DNA from: Chitinophagaceae bacterium
Lineage (GTDB): Bacteria > Bacteroidota > Bacteroidia > Chitinophagales > Chitinophagaceae
Length of the DNA: 6,327 nucleotides
Direction of reading: 5' to 3'
Assembly (NCBI GenBank): GCA_026785745.1
Contig: JAJAZO010000251.1
Span: 1 to 6,327, forward strand
Position 1 is the first letter of the stretch. Every line of letters begins with the position of its first letter. The notes beneath the pieces were generated by a model. The model ran no database searches. It was given only the letters and a program-made list of their open reading frames with translations, and was not told the DNA's origin. The position numbers were made by a program, and so were the translations under genes. This document shows positions 1 through 5,114 of the stretch, piece after piece.

Positions 1-304
1 GAGTTTGATACCTCAACCCCACCAAACTATCCCCCAAATATTTCATCGCTGCATAACAGGTCGGCAGTTTGATATTACTGGCCGGTACAAAATATTTATC
101 GCCCTGGTAATTGTATAGATATTTATTAGCCGCCGGGTCAAAAATACTGATACCCACATGGGCGGTTTGTAATGCTTTTGTATCCAGCACATCTGCTTTG
201 GCTGAATGGGCGATTTGTTTGCTGACAGAACAGGAAGAAATAATTAAGAATGAACAATTAATAATTAATAATTGAAATCCAGATAGCTGAAAAGATTTTC
301 CCAT
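1..304 (-). CDS. dacB: D-alanyl-D-alanine carboxypeptidase/endopeptidase, S13 (PBP4/DacB) family, lipoprotein, N-terminal part
   Basis: Partial gene: 101 codons are present and the C-terminal part lies beyond base 1. The visible protein starts MGKSFQLSGF, has a hydrophobic stretch at residues 10-24 and a lipobox-like I-S-S-C with Cys25 as the likely lipidated residue, so it is predicted to be a periplasm-facing lipoprotein. After a short linker comes VGISIFDP (50-57), then FVPASNIKLPT, where Ser76-x-x-Lys79 is the SxxK catalytic motif of S13 penicillin-binding proteins, followed by YAAMKYLGDSL. Members of this family trim or cleave D-Ala-containing peptides in peptidoglycan. The SxN and KTG motifs would be further on and are not visible. 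The start is the first ATG after an in-frame TAA 12 nt upstream. It lies 26 nt after the stop of the oxidoreductase gene on the same strand, so co-transcription is likely. The signal-peptide core is encoded by an AT-rich heptad repeat. Family assignment is fairly sure; the exact activity is inferred. Confidence 0.8.
   Translation of the reverse strand, partial: MGKSFQLSGFQLLIINCSFLIISSCSVSKQIAHSAKADVLDTKALQTAHVGISIFDPAANKYLYNYQGDKYFVPASNIKLPTCYAAMKYLGDSLVGLRYQT
242..276 (+). repeat. Heptad array 1 (five AATTRAN-like 7-bp units), inside dacB signal peptide
   Basis: Thirty-five bases divide into five 7-bp units that begin AATT (four units) or AATG (one), in the plus orientation AATTRAN. It lies wholly inside the dacB coding sequence and, on the minus strand, encodes residues of the hydrophobic signal-peptide core (LLIINCSFLI). 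Confidence 0.7.
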
Positions 305-322
305 AATTCTTAATTATTAATT
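256..322 (-). repeat. 18-bp inverted repeat bracketing the dacB start codon
   Basis: AATTAATAATTAATAATT at 256-273 and the reverse complement of 305-322 match at 17 of 18 positions, with a 31-nt loop (274-304) whose first bases in the mRNA are the dacB ATG. It is all A/T except at the mismatch, so the stem is long but weak. Confidence 0.6.
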
Positions 323-339
323 ACTAATTTTTAATTGAG
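305..339 (-). repeat. Heptad array 2 (five 7-bp units) between the oxidoreductase gene and dacB
   Basis: Five 7-bp units, each starting AATT on the plus strand; read on the minus strand they have the same purine-rich AATTRAN form as array 1, so the two arrays are inverted. The array fills the 26-nt gene gap and covers the last codons and TAA stop of the oxidoreductase. Confidence 0.7.
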
Positions 340-1383
340 CTGTATAATTCTCCCTTCTTTCACACTCTCCAACGCCGCTTCAATAATCCGCATATTCTTT
401 ATTCCATCCGCAGCCGGAACAGGATTGGGACCCTGCCCGGTTAATGCTTTATATACATCATCATAATATCCCATATAGTTTCCGGGTGATGATGTTGTTT
501 CCCTCCGAACCACTTCGCCATTTATTTCGGTGTGTAATAGTCCATCCGGTGATGAGGGGCCGGGACACCAGCTTTCTAACGATGGGTTTGTTCCGGCCAG
601 TAATTGTTGCTCCTGCATATCGGAACGTTGTTGCAGGAAAGTTCCTTTCATACCCTGTATAGTATAGGCATAAGTTGATTCTCTTGCAATGACAGTGGCT
701 TTTAACCTTACCCGCAGCCTATCATAATAAAAAAGCAATTCAAAATAATCCGGCACCGCCACATCATCCCGCATTTTTATAAGGTCAGCAAATAAGGCAT
801 TGGGAAAACCAAATAACTGAATGGCCTGGTCAACCAGGTGCGGAGATAAATCATAAATATTACCGGCTCCCGGCATATTGCCTTCTTTATGTTGCTTACC
901 TCCGAAAGAAGGGCGGTAACGGTCGTAACGGATTTCTGCTTCTCTTACTTCTCCCAACAATCCTTGCTGCAACACTTCTTTCACTGCCCGGTAATCACCA
1001 TCATACCGGCGGTTTTGATATACACTTAAAAAAAGATTGTTTCGCTCAGCTAATTCAGTTAACTCTTCTGCCTCTTTCACTGTAACAGCAAATGGCTTTT
1101 CAATCACCATATTTTTACCAGCCTGCAATACCAACTTAGCCTGCTCAAAATGCAAATGACTGGGAGTATTTACTACAATCAACTGTAAATCTTTATCGGC
1201 ACATAGTTCTTCTACGGAACGGTACAATCTTGCATCTGGGTATTTTTCTTTTGAATCGTTATTGTTTCTTTCAACGATAGCGGATAATTCATATCCCGGA
1301 TGCGCATCAATGAACGGCGCATGAAATAATTTTCCACTCATGCCAAAGGAGCAGATGCCGGTTTTGATGATTGAAGTATACAT
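331..1383 (-). CDS. Gfo/Idh/MocA family NAD(P)-dependent oxidoreductase, YdgJ/IolW-like
   Basis: Complete 350-residue protein, normal length for the family. The N-terminal Rossmann domain (about 1-120) carries SFGMSG at residues 12-17, where the usual first Gly of GxGxxG is Ser. VNTPSHLHFEQA (71-82) follows, then the family hallmark EKP at 95-97, with Lys96 the expected catalytic lysine. The second, beta-sheet domain includes YQNRRYDGD (122-130), typical of the YdgJ/IolW (scyllo-inositol dehydrogenase-like) branch, and DLSPHLVDQ (178-186), whose Asp178 and His182 match the conserved active-site D and H. Such cytosolic enzymes oxidise or reduce a sugar or polyol hydroxyl using NAD(P); the substrate cannot be told from sequence. 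The start is the first ATG after an in-frame stop, and it overlaps a heptad repeat array that reads open in frame just upstream. No Shine-Dalgarno or clear TAnnTTTG box is visible. dacB follows 26 nt downstream. Confidence is high for family and low for substrate. Confidence 0.9.
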   Translation of the reverse strand: MYTSIIKTGICSFGMSGKLFHAPFIDAHPGYELSAIVERNNNDSKEKYPDARLYRSVEELCADKDLQLIVVNTPSHLHFEQAKLVLQAGKNMVIEKPFAVTVKEAEELTELAERNNLFLSVYQNRRYDGDYRAVKEVLQQGLLGEVREAEIRYDRYRPSFGGKQHKEGNMPGAGNIYDLSPHLVDQAIQLFGFPNALFADLIKMRDDVAVPDYFELLFYYDRLRVRLKATVIARESTYAYTIQGMKGTFLQQRSDMQEQQLLAGTNPSLESWCPGPSSPDGLLHTEINGEVVRRETTSSPGNYMGYYDDVYKALTGQGPNPVPAADGIKNMRIIEAALESVKEGRIIQLN

Positions 1384-1415
1384 TGAATATTGAGAATTGA
1401 GAATTGAATATTTAA
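1381..1415 (+). repeat. Heptad array 3 (five 7-bp units) over the oxidoreductase start codon
   Basis: Five 7-bp units of form NATTNNN, including AATTGAG and AATTGAA. The first unit, CATTGAA, contains the ATG of the oxidoreductase (minus strand). Upstream of that ATG the array stays open in frame, so it does not itself fix the start. Confidence 0.65.
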
Positions 1416-1456
1416 CCCACCCCTTTCGGGAATTTCTTTATTGCTAAACACTGTTG

Positions 1457-1472
1457 CCCCTCCGGGGAGGGG
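1457..1472. repeat. GC-rich inverted repeat (7-bp arms)
   Basis: CCCCTCC and GGAGGGG are perfect inverted arms with a 2-nt spacer (GG), in the noncoding gap between the arginase-fold and oxidoreductase genes. There is no T-tract on either side, so it is not a classic intrinsic terminator. Confidence 0.55.
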
Positions 1473-1508
1473 ATGAAGACCCTGCTATCCGTTGTTCACA
1501 CCTTGCTG

Positions 1509-1536
1509 CTTTATTGAAATTATAATTCCAATAAAG
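1509..1536. repeat. 28-bp near-palindrome
   Basis: CTTTATTG at 1509-1516 and CAATAAAG at 1529-1536 are the outer arms. The whole 28 bp is self-complementary except for one mismatched pair (1517/1528). A direct copy of CTTTATTG also occurs at 1436-1443. It could be an operator, a structured 3' end for the arginase-fold mRNA, or part of a small repeat element; the sequence does not decide. Confidence 0.5.
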
Positions 1537-1553
1537 TCTGCCCGGACTTAGTT

Positions 1554-1569
1554 CTCCGCCGCGGCGGAG
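1554..1569. repeat. Perfect 16-bp GC palindrome
   Basis: CTCCGCCGCGGCGGAG is fully self-complementary, eight bases beyond the stop of the arginase-fold gene. It could form a strong hairpin in that mRNA, but no T-tract follows. It is the outermost of three palindromes in 113 bp. Confidence 0.55.
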
Positions 1570-1577
1570 GTAGGGGG

Positions 1578-2714
1578 CTATCCTCTTTCCTGTGCTCTTA
1601 ACCATCGCTCCGGTATCTCGTTACTACTGGCCAGTAAATAATCTTTATAGCTACAGGCAATGAATTTTTTATCGGGCAGCTGCATCCACCATCTCCCTGT
1701 TTTTTTGCTTTGTAAAAAAGTAGTTTCTACTTCTGCAAAGGCTGTATGGTATTCATTGAATGAATCTCTTTCATCCAATTCCGATTCTCTTCTGCCACGG
1801 CTGCGGCCATCCAGCACATACCAAAGCATGTGACTGATTTGTTTGGCTGTCAGCTCATCTTTGTCATGTTGCACATCATAACCATAGATGCCGATACTAT
1901 TTACATTGGGACTCATCCCTGCATAGCGCATCAGCACACAGGCTTCTTCGCCATTCAGTCCGTTGGGAGAAAGGGTACTGGCCGGTGCATAAGCACTGGC
2001 AATTGCCGTAATGTCGAAGCTGAATAAATTGCTGTTGCGGATAACAGGTTCCATCTCATCAATATTCTCCTTCACACTGCCGACACGATAACAATCGAAA
2101 CGGAGCTTGTCCATTGTTTCCAGCATCCGGGGATGTACATAATAACTTTGAAATGCAATATGATTGTAGTGACGAATATAATTGGGCTCACCGGTCAGCA
2201 TTTCCATCAGGAAATTTTCATGTCGGAATGGTGATTCAAGGTTCAGATCAATCAACGCATCCACACAACTTGCTTCAATCGTTTTTTTATTTTCTGCATA
2301 CGCATTGTATTGCGACAGCGTCAGATCATGCGAACCACCGAGAATGATAACTGTTTTGCCGTCATTCATCAGTTCCTGCACCACTGTTTTTAATGCAGCA
2401 TAGGAATCAGTAAATAAAGAACCCACTTTAATATTTCCTACATCGGCAATCTTTATATCCTGGTGCCAGTAATACAAAGAGTAAAAATGGCGACGGATAA
2501 TATCCGGAGCTTCACTATGTCCATGAATCAGTCCGCTGCCCCGCTGCTCGCCACAGCCCACAATTACTATTTGTGCTTCATCCAGGTCCGGAAATTCTTC
2601 GCTATATACAGCAATAGTTTTTCCCAGTTGTCCATCTTTATAACCTTCATCATGAGAAACCTCATGCAGGTTGACAGGTGATAAAAAGTCGGAAATGTTA
2701 AGGTGGTCTGACAT
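1578..2714 (-). CDS. Arginase/agmatinase/formimidoylglutamase-fold protein with degenerate metal site
   Basis: I set the start at the internal ATG at 2714 (378 aa), not the first ATG at 2795. A TAnnTTTG promoter box ends 5 nt before 2714, and the 27 extra residues would be encoded by promoter DNA. In numbering from the 2795 ATG: GCGEQRGSG lies at 80-88, the arginase GGxH loop at GGSHDLT 153-159 (His156 kept), the position of DAHxD reads DLNLE 183-187, and that of DVDALDPAFAPG reads DITAIASAYAPA 261-272, followed by NGLNGEEA, which matches the usual GGLTxxEA. The fold is therefore clear, but several manganese ligands are substituted. A 70-residue C-terminal extension rich in aromatics ends in IPERWLRAQ. 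Automated tools would probably call it formimidoylglutamase or arginase; hydrolysis of guanidino substrates is doubtful. No histidine- or arginine-catabolism gene is adjacent. It is divergent from pheS. The fold call is strong and the function is unknown. Confidence 0.85.
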   Translation of the reverse strand: MSDHLNISDFLSPVNLHEVSHDEGYKDGQLGKTIAVYSEEFPDLDEAQIVIVGCGEQRGSGLIHGHSEAPDIIRRHFYSLYYWHQDIKIADVGNIKVGSLFTDSYAALKTVVQELMNDGKTVIILGGSHDLTLSQYNAYAENKKTIEASCVDALIDLNLESPFRHENFLMEMLTGEPNYIRHYNHIAFQSYYVHPRMLETMDKLRFDCYRVGSVKENIDEMEPVIRNSNLFSFDITAIASAYAPASTLSPNGLNGEEACVLMRYAGMSPNVNSIGIYGYDVQHDKDELTAKQISHMLWYVLDGRSRGRRESELDERDSFNEYHTAFAEVETTFLQSKKTGRWWMQLPDKKFIACSYKDYLLASSNEIPERWLRAQERG

Positions 2715-2719
2715 AAGTA

Positions 2720-2727
2720 CAAAGCTA
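2720..2727 (-). promoter_or_regulatory. Bacteroidota -7 box (TAGCTTTG) of the arginase-fold gene
   Basis: On the minus strand TAGCTTTG matches the Bacteroidota sigma consensus TAnnTTTG exactly and ends 5 nt before the ATG at 2714. With transcription expected to begin a few bases after the box, the mRNA would have almost no 5' leader. No convincing TTTG -33 element is visible; the upstream 20 nt are a T/C-rich run. This box decides the start choice against the ATG at 2795. Confidence 0.65.
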
Positions 2728-2899
2728 AGAGGTAAAAGAGAAAAAAAGAGAGATTTCACGCAGAGGTCGCTGGGCTCATAGTGGAAACACCCCAAAATTG
2801 TTGGGCATTGATAAAAATTATATTAACTCCTGTAAAATAGTAATTAATAACTCTCCGCACCCTGTGCTCTCTGCGTGCCACTCATTTCCTCTCTTAGCT

Positions 2900-2907
2900 T
2901 ATCTTTG
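2900..2907 (+). promoter_or_regulatory. Bacteroidota -7 box (TATCTTTG) of pheS
   Basis: TATCTTTG matches TAnnTTTG exactly and ends 5 nt before the pheS ATG, the same spacing as the divergent arginase-fold gene. A near-leaderless transcript is predicted. No good -33 TTTG is seen; the GCGTG near 2873-2877 is the only weak candidate. Confidence 0.65.
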
Positions 2908-2912
2908 CGGCC

Positions 2913-3944
2913 ATGGAAAATTTGCTGAAAAAGATTGAGGATTATAAAAAAGAAATAGAAGGGTCAACTACTTCAGATGCTAAAGCTGTTGAGGAATTTA
3001 GAATTAAATGGCTCGGCACAAAAGGTATTGTGAAAGAGATAATGGGGGAAATGAAAAATGTAGCTCCTGATAAAAAGAAAGAAGCCGGACAGATGCTGAA
3101 TGAATTCAAGATTTTTACGGAAAGCAAGTTCGAATTACTAAGGGAGTCTGCTACCAACGGCCAACAATCAATGGCTAATCAGATAGACCTTACTCTTCCC
3201 GGTGATACATTACCACTCGGTTCCCGTCACCCGGTTATATTAATGAAGAACCGCATTGTTTCTATTTTTCAACGGTTGGGGTTTGCAGTAGCAGAAGGGC
3301 CGGAGATAGAAGACGACTGGCACAACTTCGGTGCATTGAATCTCCCCGCACATCACCCGGCAAGAGATATGCAGGATACATTTTATGTACAACAAAATCC
3401 GGATTGGGTTCTTCGTACTCATACCAGTAATGTACAAATTCGGGAAATGGAAAAAGGCAAGCTGCCTATCCGTATGGTAATGCCCGGCAGAGTTTATAGA
3501 AATGAAACAGTAAGTGCAAGAAGCCATTGCTTCTTTCACCAGGTGGAAGGATTATATATTGATGAAAATGTTTCTTTTGCTGATTTGAAACAGACACTTT
3601 ATTTTTTTGTAAAAGAAATGTATGGTAAAGAGGTAAAGGTTCGTTTCCGCCCTTCTTATTTTCCTTTTACCGAGCCAAGTGCCGAGATGGATGTGACTTG
3701 TTTTATCTGCGGCGGCAGCGGTTGTAATATTTGTAAAAAAACAGGTTGGGTAGAAATTCTTGGTTGCGGTATGGTGCATCCCAATGTTTTATCCAATTGT
3801 AATATTGACCCCAATAAATATACCGGCTTCGCCTTCGTCATGGGTATCGAACGGCCAGCGATTCTGAAGTACGGCGTTAATGATTTAAGATTGTTCAGTG
3901 AGAACGACGTAAGGTTTTTAAAACAGTTTACTTCAGCGATATAA
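2913..3944 (+). CDS. pheS: Phenylalanyl-tRNA synthetase alpha subunit
   Basis: Complete 343-residue alpha subunit of the cytosolic (alpha-beta)2 class II synthetase that charges tRNA-Phe. Residues 1-90 form the N-terminal charged helical coiled-coil arm that contacts tRNA. The catalytic core follows: motif-1 region with GFAVAEGPEIEDDWHNF (123-139) and LPAHHPARDMQDTFY; RTHTSNVQIR (168-177); motif 2 GRVYRNETVSARSHCFFHQ (192-210); and motif 3 around GIERPAILKYG (311-321). Four cysteines at 263, 266, 271 and 274 (C-x2-C-x4-C-x2-C) form the zinc-knuckle insertion found in many bacterial PheS proteins but absent from E. coli, which explains the length above 327. Val309 replaces the usual Gly of the FGMG stretch in motif 3. 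The start is fixed by a TAnnTTTG box 5 nt upstream. pheT is not next to it; the following gene is convergent. Confidence 0.98.
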   Translation: MENLLKKIEDYKKEIEGSTTSDAKAVEEFRIKWLGTKGIVKEIMGEMKNVAPDKKKEAGQMLNEFKIFTESKFELLRESATNGQQSMANQIDLTLPGDTLPLGSRHPVILMKNRIVSIFQRLGFAVAEGPEIEDDWHNFGALNLPAHHPARDMQDTFYVQQNPDWVLRTHTSNVQIREMEKGKLPIRMVMPGRVYRNETVSARSHCFFHQVEGLYIDENVSFADLKQTLYFFVKEMYGKEVKVRFRPSYFPFTEPSAEMDVTCFICGGSGCNICKKTGWVEILGCGMVHPNVLSNCNIDPNKYTGFAFVMGIERPAILKYGVNDLRLFSENDVRFLKQFTSAI

Positions 3945-3973
3945 AAAAGACCGCCTATATAGGCGGCCTTTCA
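3945..3973. terminator. Hairpin terminator shared by convergent pheS and the membrane-protein operon
   Basis: CCGCCTATATAGGCGG at 3951-3966 is a perfect 16-bp palindrome. It is extended by an AAAG/CTTT pairing outside one A-C mismatch. Read on the minus strand it is followed by TCTTTTTT, a textbook intrinsic terminator for the 127-aa gene, whose stop is 28 nt away. Read on the plus strand, directly after the pheS TAA, the downstream tract is only CCTTTC, so termination of pheS may be weaker. Confidence 0.8.
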
Positions 3974-3993
3974 ACAAAACATGATGGTGTGTA

Positions 3994-4377
3994 TTATTTA
4001 GCCGGAGGGTTGTAAAAAGCAAGCACCAGCGATGATACTATTGCTATCCACAGGCCTGCTCCATATCCTTTTCCTATATACTTAAAGATGCTACCAAAGT
4101 CAGCTCCTTTAATCAGGGGGCCTATAAAAATGAAATACAATATGGTTAACAGTGGCAGCCAGACCAGCAAACTGCGGCTAACAATATAATTTCCTTTATT
4201 GAGTTCGCCCATTAATAATAGCAAACCACAAATGGGGAAAATAAGTAAAAGGTATTTCTGCCAGTCCCCATTTTTTGATTGTACCTCATCAAATGCACTT
4301 ACCCCTGCACTAAAAGGAAGGAAGAAACTGGCAATCAAGGCGACTGCTAAAATGATTGTGAATGTTTTTCTGTCCAT
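3994..4377 (-). CDS. Small four-TM membrane protein of unknown function
   Basis: A 127-residue protein that I do not recognise. Four hydrophobic segments are visible at about 5-24, 41-57, 66-89 and 101-122, so it is an inner-membrane protein with little soluble mass. The first segment ends in FFLPFSAGVSAFD, a hydrophobic-Pro-Phe exit followed by a short polar loop, resembling the FLMPFVDIKC exit in the neighbouring 214-residue protein; the two may be distant relatives. The last helix begins with a Gly-rich GKGYGAGLW. It is the last gene of a three-gene minus-strand set: 49 nt separate it from the 214-aa gene upstream, and a hairpin with a T-tract (minus strand) starts about 28 nt after its stop. 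No Shine-Dalgarno is visible; the leader next to ATG has a CCAACCAAC stretch also seen at the start of the 214-aa gene. Real gene: likely. Function: unknown. Confidence 0.75.
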   Translation of the reverse strand: MDRKTFTIILAVALIASFFLPFSAGVSAFDEVQSKNGDWQKYLLLIFPICGLLLLMGELNKGNYIVSRSLLVWLPLLTILYFIFIGPLIKGADFGSIFKYIGKGYGAGLWIAIVSSLVLAFYNPPAK

Positions 4378-4426
4378 GTTGGTTGGTTTTAAGTGGTGAG
4401 AAAATATTAATTGATTACTAATATTA

Positions 4427-5071
4427 TTATTTCATCGCTGACATCCGCCTGTAGCTGAAAAAAGCTGCTGCCAGGAAAGCTATCACTGCAATATAAAACC
4501 AGGGAGTAAAGTCAACCGTGATTTTTATATTATCTGATAAGTCACTCATTTTATCTCCAATCTTATCAATAGTGTTCCCTACATCATTATCTGGTGTTTT
4601 GTCTTTTATATTGGGAGTACTGATTTTAGCATCTTTTTTTATATCAATCATACCCATTATCAACCCACCTGCGCCCAGAATGCCAGACAAAATGGCTATA
4701 GCAATTAAGGCTTTTACATTCGTAAATGACAAGATTAAACCAACACCGCCAACTATTAATGCAATAAGCATATACAGGCTCTTCTTGCTTTTGTCTGTTA
4801 CTTTTGCGGTGGTATCTACACTAGTTTCTTTTGCCTTATCCAATAAGGAGTTGTTTTTGCCATCCATATCTACATTATAGCCGGTAGCCAGTTCAACTCC
4901 GCTGAATTTTTTCAATGATGAGCCATTACATTTAATATCCACAAAAGGCATTAAAAAAAGCAAGATGGCGACAATAAAAGCAGCCGATGAAGGAATTTTT
5001 GATCCAAATATACCAGGCGAAGCCGGTGGTTGAACATATACAGTTGTGGAGGTTGGTTGGTTGGTGTCCAT
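4427..5071 (-). CDS. Four-TM membrane protein of unknown function
   Basis: A 214-residue protein of unknown function. It has a Pro/Thr-rich N-terminus (1-28) and hydrophobic segments at about 29-46, 99-116, 120-143 and 189-206. The first helix exits through FLMPFVDIKCNGSSLKKFSG and then ELATG. A stretch of this shape (PF, a Cys, a Ser-Gly, then LATG) recurs, from memory, in poorly characterised bacterial membrane proteins. A lysine- and aspartate-rich loop (65-98) separates helices 1 and 2, and a second charged loop (144-188) separates helices 3 and 4, the latter with amphipathic-looking heptads (DNDVGNTIDKIGDKMSDL). Under a simple even-TM topology both termini and the central 117-119 turn would be on one side and the two long loops on the other. 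It lies 43 nt after the barrel gene and 49 nt before the 127-aa gene, same strand, so one operon is likely. A GGTT tetranucleotide run encodes part of residues 2-7. Confidence 0.75.
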   Translation of the reverse strand: MDTNQPTSTTVYVQPPASPGIFGSKIPSSAAFIVAILLFLMPFVDIKCNGSSLKKFSGVELATGYNVDMDGKNNSLLDKAKETSVDTTAKVTDKSKKSLYMLIALIVGGVGLILSFTNVKALIAIAILSGILGAGGLIMGMIDIKKDAKISTPNIKDKTPDNDVGNTIDKIGDKMSDLSDNIKITVDFTPWFYIAVIAFLAAAFFSYRRMSAMK

Positions 5072-5114
5072 ATCAAATTTTTGTTTAAGGTAAGAAAATT
5101 AAAAAATACGAGGA

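Larger units (their letters stand above)
1384..1577. other. Noncoding gap rich in palindromes, possible remnant repeat element
   Basis: A 194-bp gap without a credible ORF. It holds most of heptad array 3, a CCCACCCCTTTCGGG block (1417-1430 region) and three inverted repeats, and ends in GGTAGGGGGC next to the arginase-fold stop. The C-rich opening and G-rich closing look loosely like terminal inverted repeats of a small non-autonomous element, but the match is too weak to define ends. No TAnnTTTG box was found for the oxidoreductase here. Confidence 0.35.

Noticed and set aside
242..339. CRISPR-like or phage attachment repeat reading of the heptad arrays.
   Set aside because: The units are 7 bp, contiguous and AT-rich, with no spacers, cas genes, integrase or tRNA nearby.
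1457..1569. Intrinsic terminators for the arginase-fold gene.
   Set aside because: The stems are good, but none is followed by a T-tract on the minus strand; kept as repeats only.
1384..1577. Riboswitch or small RNA in the palindromic gap.
   Set aside because: No recognisable riboswitch core and no promoter box; the palindromes alone are not enough.
2114..2681. Several plus-strand open frames of 72-77 codons opposite the arginase-fold gene.
   Set aside because: They overlap a clear conserved gene antisense, show no family features and no promoter box; they are shadows.
2715..2795. The 27-residue N-terminal extension of the arginase-fold protein from the upstream ATG (2795).
   Set aside because: It is encoded by the promoter repeat and its -7 box; the ATG at 2714 gives a natural N-terminus, MSDHLNISDFLSP.
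3945..3993. pheT or another synthetase gene next to pheS.
   Set aside because: Only the terminator and the end of a convergent gene follow; no beta-subunit sequence is present in the window.
4518..4880. A hydrophobic 120-codon open frame, plus strand, opposite the 214-aa gene.
   Set aside because: Antisense of a TM-rich gene readily gives hydrophobic frames; the minus-strand frame is longer and has operon context.
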